This document shows positions 1-9,286 of a stretch of DNA of 64,000 nt, in pieces; position 1 is the first letter of the stretch, and the number at the start of each line of letters is the position of its first letter. A program made the position numbers and the translations under genes. Below the pieces are notes generated by a model. That model was not told the DNA's origin. It worked only from the letters and a program-made list of their open reading frames with translations, and did not search any database. Source of the stretch: Nostoc piscinale CENA21 (GTDB lineage Bacteria; Cyanobacteriota; Cyanobacteriia; Cyanobacteriales; Nostocaceae); assembly GCF_001298445.1 (NCBI RefSeq), contig NZ_CP012036.1, positions 6,325,525 through 6,389,524 on the forward strand, written 5' to 3'.

Positions 1-235
1 TATATACATTTGACGACCAAAACTACATATATAGTTTGGCAGGAACTAGTGCCAGTTAAAACAGTCAGTTACAGTGGTTTTAGCTTAAACAGGGCTAGTG
101 TTTCTCATCAGAGATAACTAGCCAATATATAGGTTATCACGTTTCTGAAAAAGTTAAATCACCTAATTTCCAGAGTTAGCCACAGCTAGCCGTCCTATCT
201 CTGAGGTGATAACTTGCAAAAGTACTGGATCAAAT

Positions 236-2239
236 ATGTTAAAAATGCCAAATTGGTATCGCCAAAAATATCATAATGCTGTGACCAAACCTGTCCAACA
301 TCAAGCCTTGCACTTAATTGCATCACCCATAATTGTCACAATACTTAGTGTATCTCCTAGCTGGATGGCGATCGCGCAACAATCTCCCATCAACCCACAA
401 CCAGGACAGTTGCGACGACAAGCCCAATCTGCTGGTAATCAAATTTCCCTCAATGGTCGCATCCTACCCGGTGCTTGGATAGTCAAATTAGGTGCGGTTG
501 ATCAGCAAGTTATTTATCTCAGTGATGGTGTATTTCGACAGGCGATGGGAGTGGATTTTTTAAATAGCAATAATCCCACCAGACAGCCAATACAGTGGTT
601 TTCATCATCTCCAAAGAAGTTAGTAACTCTCCTCCAAAACGGATACCGCTATCTTGATGTTACTAACTTTGCCCAACAAGCAAATTGGCAGTTACAAATT
701 AATGGTAACACTTTGGTAATTGTCACTCCCCAAGCGCAAATCAAAAATATTATTGTCGGTCAGCAACCTCTCAATCCTCCTGGTACTGCTACTATCCGTG
801 AAAACCGTGTTGTGGTGGATTTAGACAATCCCACACCTTGGATAGTTAGACAAGGATTACCCATTCAACCAACTCAAACACCAGCAGCAGATGATCCAGA
901 TGCGATCGCACCTAAACCAACTGCACCACCAAATCGAGAATGGACAGTTACTCTCGATGCTGTGGCTGATCCTGCTTTGATTGAACGTTATACTCCTGCG
1001 CCAGCGCCGACATCACTACCAAATCTCATCAAACAATTATTACCAGAAACAAAACCACAACCAACGCCTGATAACTTGATTCAAAAAGTTGAGGTGGTGA
1101 ATAACCAAACAATTATTAGTCTGAGCGTTCCTTTTGGTTCAGCACCGCGTATCACTACAATCAATAACCCAAATCGCTTGATGATCGAGATTCGCCCTGA
1201 TGCAATGGTCGAGCGCAATATAGCTTGGGCAAACGGATTACGCTGGCGACAGCAATTTATTAGTTTAGGTGGAGAACGTTTTCCTGTAGTGTGGTTGGAA
1301 GCTAACCCCCGCAACCTGACTTTAAAACCAATTTGGACAACTCCAGAAACTTTAGTTGGCACAGCACCCTTAATTCAAACAGCGCAAAAATACTTAGCTT
1401 TAGCAGCAATTAATGGTGGCTATTTTAACCGTAATAATAAATTGCCTCTTGGTGCAATTCGTCGAGATAATCAGTGGTTATCCGGGCCGATTTTAAATAG
1501 AGGTGCGATCGCTTGGAATAATTCTGGGCAATTTTACGTAGGTCGTCTGACATTAGAAGAAACTTTAATTGCTCCCAATGATTTCCGCTTACCGATTTTA
1601 TTTCTCAATAGTGGTTATGTACAAAGCGGTGCTGCTCGTTATACTCCTAGCTGGGGAAAAACTTACACTCCGCTCACCGACAATGAAAGCATCCTCTTAG
1701 TTCAAAACAATGAAGTTAGCAGTCAACTATCAGGCGGAAAAGCTGGTCAAACTCCTATTCCTATTCCCCAGGATGGTTACTTGTTAACTTTGCGGGGAAC
1801 AGCTGCAACTACCGCCACGCAATTATCAATAGGTACAAAGGTAACTTTGGCTAGTAACACCACTCCTGTTGATTTTAGCCGTTACCCCAACATTATTGGA
1901 GCCGGGCCGTTATTAATTCAAAACGGTCAAATTGTTCTAGATGCGAAAGCTGAAAAATTCAGCAATGCTTTTATTGCCGAAAAAGCCATTCGGAGTGGAA
2001 TTTGCACCACAGCCACAGGTACACTAATGATTGCTGCTGTGCATAACCGCGCTGGTGGAGCCGGGCCAACACTCGCAGAACATGCTCAATTAATGAAGCA
2101 GTTGGGTTGTGTGAATGCTTTAAATTTAGATGGTGGCAGTTCAACTAGTCTTTACTTAAGCGGACAATTACTCGACCGTTCTCCCAATACTGCGGCTCGT
2201 GTACATAATGGTATTGGGATTTTTTGGCAACAAAAATGA
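236..2239 (+). CDS. secreted phosphodiester glycosidase (NAGPA-type) domain protein
   Basis: The protein starts with a long N-terminal segment holding one hydrophobic stretch that ends in an AIA-QQ signal-peptidase-like site, so export is likely. A Pro/Thr-rich middle follows. The C-terminal ~300 residues match the phosphodiester glycosidase (NAGPA/DUF2233) fold, with NGGYF near residue 403 and LNLDGGSSTS near 640 (numbered from position 206). Family members cleave sugar phosphodiesters or act on cell-wall polymers; the substrate here is unknown. The GTG at 206 is an alternative start adding 10 residues; I prefer the ATG at 236, but neither has a good ribosome-binding site. The gene stands alone, with about 270 bases before the next one. 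Confidence 0.75.
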   Translation: MLKMPNWYRQKYHNAVTKPVQHQALHLIASPIIVTILSVSPSWMAIAQQSPINPQPGQLRRQAQSAGNQISLNGRILPGAWIVKLGAVDQQVIYLSDGVFRQAMGVDFLNSNNPTRQPIQWFSSSPKKLVTLLQNGYRYLDVTNFAQQANWQLQINGNTLVIVTPQAQIKNIIVGQQPLNPPGTATIRENRVVVDLDNPTPWIVRQGLPIQPTQTPAADDPDAIAPKPTAPPNREWTVTLDAVADPALIERYTPAPAPTSLPNLIKQLLPETKPQPTPDNLIQKVEVVNNQTIISLSVPFGSAPRITTINNPNRLMIEIRPDAMVERNIAWANGLRWRQQFISLGGERFPVVWLEANPRNLTLKPIWTTPETLVGTAPLIQTAQKYLALAAINGGYFNRNNKLPLGAIRRDNQWLSGPILNRGAIAWNNSGQFYVGRLTLEETLIAPNDFRLPILFLNSGYVQSGAARYTPSWGKTYTPLTDNESILLVQNNEVSSQLSGGKAGQTPIPIPQDGYLLTLRGTAATTATQLSIGTKVTLASNTTPVDFSRYPNIIGAGPLLIQNGQIVLDAKAEKFSNAFIAEKAIRSGICTTATGTLMIAAVHNRAGGAGPTLAEHAQLMKQLGCVNALNLDGGSSTSLYLSGQLLDRSPNTAARVHNGIGIFWQQK

Positions 2240-2507
2240 ATGAAGTGTTAAGGATGAAGTCTGAAGTGTAAAACATTCATTTCAACCTTTATCCTGCACG
2301 GTTCGCAACAAATTTTAAAGATTAGAATAAGCTATTCTGGCGCTAGGTAAAGAGTTTATGTATTCACGATAGTTTGAGTCGTGATTCTTTACACCCTAAA
2401 GTTTGATTTTGTTATGGTTAGCAAGGTGTAATTGAATTGCTGATTTTTACGGTTGCAAGATTGCGCCAGATTTTTCCATCAATGGTTAAGAGAAAGGACA
2501 GCTTGTT

Positions 2508-2948
2508 ATGTCTCCAAATGAGGTAACTATGGCTCAATATCAAGAAACCGCGCCTGCTAAGACTCTACCACTGCCTGCGGCGATCGCTAATCGAAGTGTT
2601 GCTGCAACCGAGTTGCGCCCTTGGGGTTCTTTTACTATTTTGGAAGAAGGACGTGGATATAAAATCAAGCGCATCGAAGTTAAACCCGGACATCGCCTCA
2701 GCTTGCAAATGCACCACCATCGCAGCGAACACTGGATTGTTGTCTCTGGCACCGCCAGAGTAACTTGTGGCGACCAAGAAGTACTATTGGGTAATAATCA
2801 ATCCACATACGTACCTCAATGCACATCCCATCGTTTAGAAAATCCTGGAGTGATTCCTTTAGTTTTAATTGAGGTACAAAATGGCGAATATTTGGGTGAA
2901 GATGACATTATTCGCTACCAGGACGATTATGCTCGGACAGAAAATTAA
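2508..2948 (+). CDS. mannose-6-phosphate isomerase type II C-terminal cupin-like protein
   Basis: This is a single cupin of 146 residues. It contains RPWGSFTILEEG followed by KPGHRLSLQMHHHRSEHW and a TYVPQCTSHRLENPG segment. These give the metal-binding His cluster and conserved core of the C-terminal isomerase domain of ManC/AlgA-type enzymes, without the nucleotidyltransferase half. Such stand-alone domains interconvert mannose-6-phosphate and fructose-6-phosphate, or serve as sugar-binding cupins. The start at 2508 has a GAAAGGA Shine-Dalgarno about 9 bases upstream; an in-frame ATG at 2529 is the alternative. Function beyond the domain is inferred. Confidence 0.8.
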   Translation: MSPNEVTMAQYQETAPAKTLPLPAAIANRSVAATELRPWGSFTILEEGRGYKIKRIEVKPGHRLSLQMHHHRSEHWIVVSGTARVTCGDQEVLLGNNQSTYVPQCTSHRLENPGVIPLVLIEVQNGEYLGEDDIIRYQDDYARTEN

Positions 2949-3265
2949 TTCTCATCAGTTAATTTAGTAGTCCTAAGAATAAAACTCCGTAAATTTCTCA
3001 CTTAAAGTATCCAGAAATTTACGGAAGAAAAATCACTGAAATGTCTAACTTGTAATTTAGTTGCCACTTTTAACGCTACAAATCAGGATTATTTTCCTAA
3101 CTCAGTATTCAGTTAGTCAGAAATTTGGTGGCTATGAATCAAGCTCACACTGGCGTTTTGCAAGTGAACCTCTTCATTTAAAATAAAATAGCCAAAAACC
3201 AGTTTTTGAGTTTTTCAACTACGCCATATTTTTTATCCAGGCTATCAACTGTCAAAATAAATTCA

Positions 3266-3613
3266 ATGATTCAACTGAGTCAAGCTGCTAAAATTGAAAT
3301 TGAGCGGTTAAAATCCAAGCAAAAACTCTATACCTTGGTGAGATTAGCTGTTAAACCAGGGGGATGCTCAGATTTATTCTACGATATATCGTTTGCGGAG
3401 GTTGCCCAAGCGGGCGATCGCACCTTTGAAATTAGTGGTCTGCAAGTTCTGATCGACAATCAAAGTTTACAATACATCAATGAGTTAGTATTAGATTATT
3501 CCGAAGATTTGATGGGTGGAGGCTTTCGCTTCTACAACCCTCAAGCGGTTGCAACCTGTAGCTGTGGCAATTCGTTTGCGATTAATCAAGAGTCCATAGT
3601 CAACGGTCAATAG
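3266..3613 (+). CDS. IscA/SufA-type iron-sulfur cluster assembly protein
   Basis: The protein belongs to the HesB/IscA/SufA A-type carrier family, which hands Fe-S clusters to apoproteins. The three family cysteines are present: one in KPGGCSDLFY and a CSC pair near the C-terminus (TCSCGNSF). The open frame extends upstream to 3206, but the homologous part begins at the ATG at 3266 (MIQLSQAAK), giving about 115 residues, the usual family size. No other suf/isc gene is adjacent. It sits about 130 bases ahead of the ribosomal cluster, which has its own promoter. Confidence 0.85.
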   Translation: MIQLSQAAKIEIERLKSKQKLYTLVRLAVKPGGCSDLFYDISFAEVAQAGDRTFEISGLQVLIDNQSLQYINELVLDYSEDLMGGGFRFYNPQAVATCSCGNSFAINQESIVNGQ

Positions 3614-3662
3614 TCAAAAAGTTATTACTTTTGTCCGTTAGCTGTTGACCAGTCAAAGTAAT

Positions 3663-3692
3663 TTGACAAAAAAGTACTAAAAAAGATATAAT
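3663..3692 (+). promoter_or_regulatory. sigma-70-type promoter of the str cluster
   Basis: TTGACA at 3663-3668 and TATAAT at 3687-3692 are both perfect consensus hexamers with an 18-base spacer. The -10 box ends 50 bases before the rpsL ATG. Such a strong housekeeping promoter fits a translation operon. Confidence 0.85.
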
Positions 3693-3742
3693 CAGGATTT
3701 GTTAAAACTTAGACCCATAAGCAGCTTCACGCGCTGTGACTC

Positions 3743-4129
3743 ATGCCAACCATACAGCAACTAATACGTAGCGAACGCGAAAAAGCGCGTCAGAAAACCA
3801 AGTCTCCAGCTCTCAAGCAATGCCCGCAACGCCGGGGTGTTTGTACAAGAGTCTACACAACCACACCTAAAAAGCCTAACTCAGCTCTCCGTAAGGTAGC
3901 AAGGGTAAGACTAACATCTGGATTTGAGGTAACAGCCTACATTCCAGGGATTGGTCACAACTTACAAGAACACTCAGTAGTCATGATTCGTGGCGGCCGG
4001 GTTAAAGACTTACCGGGCGTAAGATACCATATCATTCGTGGCACATTAGATACAGCAGGTGTAAAAGACCGCAAACAAGGTCGTTCCAAGTATGGAACTA
4101 AACGCCCGAAAGAAGCCGCTAAAAAATAA
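3743..4129 (+). CDS. rpsL: 30S ribosomal protein S12
   Basis: The 128-residue protein has the full S12 signature, with the decoding-centre segments TTPKKPNSALRKVARVRL and GGRVKDLPGVRYH. It is the first gene of the cyanobacterial str cluster (rpsL-rpsG-fusA-tuf-rpsJ) and sits just downstream of a consensus promoter. A long 405-base gap separates it from rpsG. Confidence 0.98.
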   Translation: MPTIQQLIRSEREKARQKTKSPALKQCPQRRGVCTRVYTTTPKKPNSALRKVARVRLTSGFEVTAYIPGIGHNLQEHSVVMIRGGRVKDLPGVRYHIIRGTLDTAGVKDRKQGRSKYGTKRPKEAAKK

Positions 4130-4534
4130 GGCAGAGGCGATTAGTCGTGCCTAGTAGCGATTAGTCGCTTTGTCTGGAAGCGATAAAAATATAAAAAGTT
4201 AGCGATCGCCTTTAAACAGTTGTGAAAACAGATAAAAGCGTCTGTTCTCAAAAGTTAAATTAGTTAAGCTACCACTGCCAGCCTGCACTCAGCGAGCAAG
4301 TGTAGGTTTGATGAAGATTGCTGTAAGCGACAGCAGCATTTTCATTTGTCAATTCATGCCTATGATGTTGTCGCTTTGTCTATTCCACCAAGGATAGCAA
4401 ATCAGCAATTCAGGGTCGCTGCAAATGTGTAAAAAAAAATTGCAGCAGTCTGAGTGGGAGCTTCCACCACTCCAGTACTGCGCGGTCTGATAGCATATAA
4501 TTTCGTTGCCAAATTCCGAATGTAAGGGTAAAGT
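4130..4534. other. 405-base rpsL-rpsG spacer with small hairpins
   Basis: There is no credible gene; the minus-strand frame here overlaps rpsG and looks like a shadow. The spacer holds a perfect small hairpin AGCGA-ttag-TCGCT near 4158-4171 and a run of nine A near 4430. A GTGG...CCAC hairpin lies near 4455-4470. A TATAAT at 4496-4501, about 34 bases before the rpsG ATG, could be the -10 of a second promoter, but no good -35 accompanies it. Confidence 0.5.
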
Positions 4535-5005
4535 ATGTCTCGTCGTGGTGTAGTTCAAAGGCGGCCAGTTCCGCCTGACTCCGTTTACAATAGTCGGCTG
4601 GTGAGCATGATGATTCGCCGGATCATGCGTCATGGCAAGAAATCACTAGCAGCACGCATTGTCTATGATGCACTCAAAACAATTGAAGAACGCACAGGTA
4701 ATGCTGCAATAGAAACCTTTGAAAGAGCTGTGCGTAACGCCACACCATTGGTAGAAGTCAAAGCTCGTCGTGTGGGTGGTGCAACCTACCAAGTACCAAT
4801 GGAAGTACGTTCAGAACGTGGTACTACCCTAGCACTGCGTTGGTTAGTACAATTTTCTCGCTCCAGACCAGGACGCACAATGGCTGGCAAATTAGCTAAT
4901 GAGTTAATGGATGCAGCCAATGAAACAGGTAACGCAATCCGTAAGCGTGAAGAAACGCATCGGATGGCCGAAGCTAACAAAGCCTTTGCACACTATCGTT
5001 ATTAA
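4535..5005 (+). CDS. rpsG: 30S ribosomal protein S7
   Basis: The 156-residue protein begins MSRRGVVQRRPVPPDSVYN and carries the S7 signatures MMIRRIMRHGKKSLA and RRVGGATYQVP. S7 binds 16S rRNA and starts assembly of the 30S head. It lies between rpsL and fusA as in other cyanobacteria. In E. coli S7 is the translational repressor of the str operon; no matching site was established here. Confidence 0.98.
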   Translation: MSRRGVVQRRPVPPDSVYNSRLVSMMIRRIMRHGKKSLAARIVYDALKTIEERTGNAAIETFERAVRNATPLVEVKARRVGGATYQVPMEVRSERGTTLALRWLVQFSRSRPGRTMAGKLANELMDAANETGNAIRKREETHRMAEANKAFAHYRY

Positions 5006-5013
5006 GCAGCACA

Positions 5014-5047
5014 GCGATATATCTGTCCTCAATAAGCGGTATATCGC
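5014..5047. repeat. inverted repeat between rpsG and fusA
   Basis: GCGATATA at 5014-5021 pairs perfectly with TATATCGC at 5040-5047 around an 18-base loop, starting 8 bases after the rpsG stop. There is no U-tract, so it is more likely a processing or stability hairpin than a terminator. Confidence 0.5.
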
Positions 5048-5145
5048 CGACTGATAAAAATCAAGACGGTAATCCGTAAAAGTATAGAATCTTAACAAAG
5101 AGTAATATACAAGATATCATGAGGCAAAAACTATAGGAGGCTACT

Positions 5146-7224
5146 GTGGCACGTACAAACCCGCTAGAGAAAGTACGCAATATCGGTATTGCGGCGCACA
5201 TAGATGCGGGCAAAACAACAACAACAGAGAGAATATTATTTTACTCTGGGATAATTCATAAAATTGGTGAAGTTCACGAAGGAACTGCTGTAACTGACTG
5301 GATGGATCAAGAGCGGGAGCGGGGAATTACCATCACCGCAGCGGCGATCAGTACCAGTTGGAAAGATCATCAAATTAACATTATCGATACTCCAGGCCAC
5401 GTAGACTTCACAATTGAAGTAGAACGCTCCATGCGGGTATTAGATGGAGTAATAGCAGTATTTTGTTCTGTGGGTGGTGTTCAACCCCAATCAGAGACAG
5501 TGTGGCGGCAAGCAGACCGTTACAAAGTGCCTCGAATTGCCTTTATTAACAAAATGGATCGCACAGGTGCGAACTTCTACAGAGTTCATGAGCAAATGCG
5601 CGATCGCCTGCGGGCTAATGCCATCGCTATTCAACTGCCCATTGGTAGCGAAAACGAATTCCAAGGAATTGTGGACTTGGTACGTAAACGTGCATATATT
5701 TACACCAACGACCAAGGCACGGATATCCAAGAAACAGATATCCCCGCCGATATGCAAGAGCAAGCCGAAGAGTACTACACCAAGTTAGTAGAAGCAGTTG
5801 CTGAAACTGATGATGACTTGATGACCAAGTACTTCGAGGGTGAAGCACTCACAGAAGACGAAATTCGTGCAGCTCTGCGTAAAGGTACAATTGCTGGTAC
5901 TATCGTGCCAGTACTTTGCGGCTCCGCCTTCAAAAACAAAGGTGTGCAGTTGATGCTGGATGCTGTAGTTGATTACCTGCCAGCACCCATTGATGTTCCA
6001 GCTATTCAAGGTACAGTACCCAATGGCGACACTGTTGAACGCCGTGCTGATGACAACGAACCTCTAGCAGCTCTCGCCTTCAAAATTATGGCCGACCCTT
6101 ATGGTCGCCTCACCTTCGTACGTGTATACTCTGGTGTACTGAAAAAAGGTAGCTACGTCCTCAACGCCACCAAGAATAAGAAAGAGCGGATTTCCCGTCT
6201 CGTAGTTTTGAAAGCAGACGAAAGACTTGACGTTGAAGAACTACGAGCAGGTGATTTAGGTGCAGCTTTGGGATTAAAAGACACCTTAACAGGTGACACC
6301 CTTTGTGATGAAGGCGCACCAGTAATTCTAGAATCCCTGTTTATTCCTGAGCCTGTAATCTCGGTAGCGGTTGAACCCAAAACCAAAAATGACATGGATA
6401 AATTATCCAAGGCTCTGCAATCTCTTTCGGAAGAAGACCCGACATTCCGTGTCAGTGTTGACCCAGAAACTAACCAAACAGTGATTGCAGGGATGGGAGA
6501 ATTACACCTAGAAATCCTTGTTGACCGGATGTTACGTGAATTTAAAGTGGAAGCTAACGTCGGTGCGCCGCAAGTAGCTTACCGCGAAACAATTCGTAAA
6601 GCAGTCAACAGAATTGAAGGTAAATTCATCCGTCAAAGCGGTGGTAAGGGTCAGTACGGTCACGTCGTCATCGACTTGGAACCAGGTGAACCTGGTAGCG
6701 GTTTTGAATTCGTTTCTAAAATTGTGGGTGGTGTTGTACCTAAAGAGTACATTAACCCCGCAGAACAAGGCATGAAAGAAAGCTGTGAATCTGGTGTTTT
6801 AGCTGGATATCCACTTATAGATGTCAAAGCGACACTCGTCGATGGGTCATACCATGATGTAGACTCTTCGGAAATGGCTTTCAAGATTGCTGGTTCAATG
6901 GCAATGAAAGAAGCCGTAATGAAGGCTTCACCTGTTCTCTTAGAACCTATGATGAAAGTTGAGGTAGAAGTTCCTGAAGACTTTATCGGGAACGTTATTG
7001 GAGACCTCATCTCCCGTCGGGGACACATTGAAGGACAAAGCACTGAACAGGGACTCGCTAAGGTCACATCGAAAGTACCATTGGCGACTATGTTTGGCTA
7101 CGCCACTGATATCCGGTCGAAAACCCAAGGGCGGGGTATCTTTTCTATGGAGTTTAGCCACTATGAGGAAGTGCCTCGTAGCGTGGCTGAAACTATCATT
7201 GCAAAAAGCAAAGGGAACGCTTAA
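5146..7224 (+). CDS. fusA: elongation factor G
   Basis: The 692-residue translocase has the GTPase P-loop AHIDAGKTTTTERIL, the switch region RERGITITAAA, DTPGHVDF and NKMD, followed by domains II-V. It catalyses GTP-driven translocation on the ribosome. The GTG start is supported by a perfect AGGAGG at 5135-5140, five bases upstream. tuf follows after 22 bases, so the two are certainly co-transcribed. Confidence 0.98.
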   Translation: MARTNPLEKVRNIGIAAHIDAGKTTTTERILFYSGIIHKIGEVHEGTAVTDWMDQERERGITITAAAISTSWKDHQINIIDTPGHVDFTIEVERSMRVLDGVIAVFCSVGGVQPQSETVWRQADRYKVPRIAFINKMDRTGANFYRVHEQMRDRLRANAIAIQLPIGSENEFQGIVDLVRKRAYIYTNDQGTDIQETDIPADMQEQAEEYYTKLVEAVAETDDDLMTKYFEGEALTEDEIRAALRKGTIAGTIVPVLCGSAFKNKGVQLMLDAVVDYLPAPIDVPAIQGTVPNGDTVERRADDNEPLAALAFKIMADPYGRLTFVRVYSGVLKKGSYVLNATKNKKERISRLVVLKADERLDVEELRAGDLGAALGLKDTLTGDTLCDEGAPVILESLFIPEPVISVAVEPKTKNDMDKLSKALQSLSEEDPTFRVSVDPETNQTVIAGMGELHLEILVDRMLREFKVEANVGAPQVAYRETIRKAVNRIEGKFIRQSGGKGQYGHVVIDLEPGEPGSGFEFVSKIVGGVVPKEYINPAEQGMKESCESGVLAGYPLIDVKATLVDGSYHDVDSSEMAFKIAGSMAMKEAVMKASPVLLEPMMKVEVEVPEDFIGNVIGDLISRRGHIEGQSTEQGLAKVTSKVPLATMFGYATDIRSKTQGRGIFSMEFSHYEEVPRSVAETIIAKSKGNA

Positions 7225-7246
7225 TTAGAAAAGGAAACGAGCATTC

Positions 7247-8476
7247 ATGGCACGCGCAAAGTTTGAAAGAAATAAACCCCACGTTAACATCGGTACTGTT
7301 GGCCACGTTGACCACGGTAAAACCACTTTAACAGCAGCTATTACCATGACCTTGGCTGCTTTGGGTAAAGCTGAAGCTAAAGCTTACGACCAAATCGACA
7401 ACGCACCCGAAGAAAAAGCACGGGGTATTACAATTAATACCGCTCACGTTGAGTATGAAACCGACAAACGTCACTATGCTCACGTAGACTGTCCTGGACA
7501 CGCTGACTATGTGAAAAACATGATCACTGGTGCAGCACAAATGGACGGAGCCATCCTAGTGGTAGCTGCTACTGATGGCCCTATGCCTCAAACTCGTGAA
7601 CATATTCTGTTAGCTCGTCAGGTAGGGGTTCCTAAACTAGTTGTCTTCTTGAACAAAGAAGACATGGTAGACGACGAAGAATTGCTAGAGTTGGTCGAAC
7701 TAGAAGTTCGGGAACTACTATCTAGCTATGAGTTTGATGGTGATAATATCCCTGTGATTAGAGGTTCGGGTCTGAAAGCTCTGGAAAAAATGACCTCTGC
7801 ACCCAAAACCCAACGTGGTGAAGATCCCTGGGTAGATAAAATCTACGAATTGATGGATGCGGTAGATTCTTACATCCCTGACCCAGAGCGCGACATTGAC
7901 AAACCCTTCTTGATGGCGGTAGAAGACGTATTTACCATCACAGGTCGTGGTACAGTTGCTACCGGACGGATCGAACGCGGTAAAGTTAAGGTGAACGATA
8001 CTGTAGAATTAGTGGGTCTGAGAGACACTCGCACCACCACCGTCACCGGGATTGAAATGTTCAAGAAGAGCCTTGATGAAGGTTTGGCAGGGGACAACGC
8101 TGGTGTGCTGCTGCGTGGTCTGAAAAAAGAAGACGTAGAGCGTGGTATGGTAATTGCCAAACCAGGTTCGATTACACCTCACACTCAATTTGAAGGTGAA
8201 GTTTACGTCCTCACAGACAAAGAAGGTGGTCGGAAAACACCCTTTTTCGCTGGCTACCGTCCTCAGTTCTATGTGCGGACAACTGATGTAACTGGCACCA
8301 TTAAAGCTTTTACCTCTGATGACGGCAAAGACGTAGAAATGGTAATGCCTGGCGATCGCATCAAAGTGACTGTAGAATTGATCAACGCGATCGCAATTGA
8401 GCAAGGTATGCGTTTTGCGATTCGTGAAGGTGGCCGCACCATCGGTGCTGGTGTTGTCTCCAAAATCGTCAAGTAG
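7247..8476 (+). CDS. tuf: elongation factor Tu
   Basis: The 409-residue GTPase delivers aminoacyl-tRNA to the ribosome. It shows the P-loop GHVDHGKTTL, DCPGHADYVKNMITGAAQMD, the NKEDMVDD specificity motif and the beta-barrel domains. The length and the insert around residue 190 match cyanobacterial and chloroplast EF-Tu. A Shine-Dalgarno AAAGGA precedes the ATG. An intrinsic-terminator-like hairpin follows its stop, before rpsJ. Confidence 0.98.
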   Translation: MARAKFERNKPHVNIGTVGHVDHGKTTLTAAITMTLAALGKAEAKAYDQIDNAPEEKARGITINTAHVEYETDKRHYAHVDCPGHADYVKNMITGAAQMDGAILVVAATDGPMPQTREHILLARQVGVPKLVVFLNKEDMVDDEELLELVELEVRELLSSYEFDGDNIPVIRGSGLKALEKMTSAPKTQRGEDPWVDKIYELMDAVDSYIPDPERDIDKPFLMAVEDVFTITGRGTVATGRIERGKVKVNDTVELVGLRDTRTTTVTGIEMFKKSLDEGLAGDNAGVLLRGLKKEDVERGMVIAKPGSITPHTQFEGEVYVLTDKEGGRKTPFFAGYRPQFYVRTTDVTGTIKAFTSDDGKDVEMVMPGDRIKVTVELINAIAIEQGMRFAIREGGRTIGAGVVSKIVK

Positions 8477-8498
8477 TAACCTTTTACTCTAAATAATG

Positions 8499-8535
8499 AA
8501 GAGCAGAGATGGTAAGATGCCTCTCTGCTCTTTTA
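8499..8535 (+). terminator. intrinsic terminator or attenuator between tuf and rpsJ
   Basis: AAGAGCAGAGA (8499-8509) pairs perfectly over 11 bases with TCTCTGCTCTT (8522-8532), followed by a short T-rich tail. It sits between two co-directional genes normally grouped together. It may therefore lower rpsJ expression relative to tuf, or rpsJ may have its own promoter. Confidence 0.7.
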
Positions 8536-8549
8536 TCTGAACTTAATTG

Positions 8550-8605
8550 CGGAAATGGGGAAGTAGGATAAACAAACTACTCCCCACTCCCCACTCCCCT
8601 AATAA
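8550..8605. repeat. short tandem repeat stretch (CCCCACT type)
   Basis: The run ACTCCCCACTCCCCACTCCC and a partial inverted copy, GGGGAAGTAGG, lie between tuf and rpsJ. This heptad-like repeat is of the short tandemly repeated type common in Nostoc intergenic DNA. The same motif on the opposite strand occurs near 18350 inside a gene. Confidence 0.55.
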
Positions 8606-8627
8606 ATCAGAACCTGGAAAATTAAAG

Positions 8628-8945
8628 ATGGCAACTCTACAACAGCAGAAAATTAGAATTCGTTTAAAAGCTTTTGACCGTCGATTATTGGATACATCTT
8701 GCGAGAAGATTGTAGATACAGCTAACCGGACTAACGCAACAGCCATAGGCCCAATTCCCTTACCTACAAAACGGAAAATTTATTGCGTACTGCGTTCTCC
8801 TCACGTAGATAAAGATTCACGGGAACATTTTGAAACCCGTACTCACCGCAGAATTATTGATATCTACCAGCCTTCTTCTAAAACTATTGATGCTTTAATG
8901 AAGTTGGATTTGCCATCTGGTGTTGATATTGAAGTTAAACTGTAA
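8628..8945 (+). CDS. rpsJ: 30S ribosomal protein S10
   Basis: The 105-residue protein (MATLQQQKIRIRLKAFD...) has the S10 signature, including GPIPLPTKRKIYCVLRSPHV and REHFETRTHRR. The open frame extends upstream to 8547, but that part translates the tandem-repeat DNA and is not conserved; the ATG at 8628 gives the normal length. Placing S10 after tuf rather than at the head of the S10 operon is typical of cyanobacteria. Confidence 0.97.
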   Translation: MATLQQQKIRIRLKAFDRRLLDTSCEKIVDTANRTNATAIGPIPLPTKRKIYCVLRSPHVDKDSREHFETRTHRRIIDIYQPSSKTIDALMKLDLPSGVDIEVKL

Positions 8946-9176
8946 TTCAGAAGAATTCAGCAGTTAGAATTCAGGAATCAAAACTAATTAACGCATTATT
9001 AAACCCAGTTAATTTATTCACCACTCATACAGAATATTCTGCGGTAAGCTAATAGCCTAGCCTTTGTGTCAGGTTTTGCTACATAATTCAACCTTAGCAG
9101 TATGCGTCTACATACTGAGTTCTAGCTCTTGGTTACTGAATTCTTTACCAAAGACTATAGTGTGAATACTGAACTA

Positions 9177-9210
9177 GCCCTGAGAAAATTGATCTCAGGG
9201 CTTTTTATTT
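9177..9210 (+). terminator. intrinsic terminator after rpsJ
   Basis: A GC-rich hairpin with arms ending TGAGA and TCTCAGGGCT is followed by CTTTTTATTT on the plus strand. It lies about 230 bases beyond the rpsJ stop and would end the str transcript. The rest of the 341-base gap (8946-9286) contains several GAATTC-type short repeats and no gene. Confidence 0.75.
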
Positions 9211-9286
9211 AGTGATAGAATGTAAATAAAGTACGGGAAAGCAGAGAACAATAAATTTTTAAAATTAAATTTATTCTAAGGTAACA

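Noticed and set aside
4349..4633. 94-codon minus-strand frame over the rpsG start
   Set aside because: It overlaps the conserved S7 start and upstream region; no homology signal or ribosome-binding site.
6660..7067. 135-codon minus-strand frame inside fusA
   Set aside because: It lies wholly within the conserved EF-G gene and is a shadow of its codon pattern.
8009..8404. 131-codon minus-strand frame inside tuf
   Set aside because: Shadow of the conserved EF-Tu gene.
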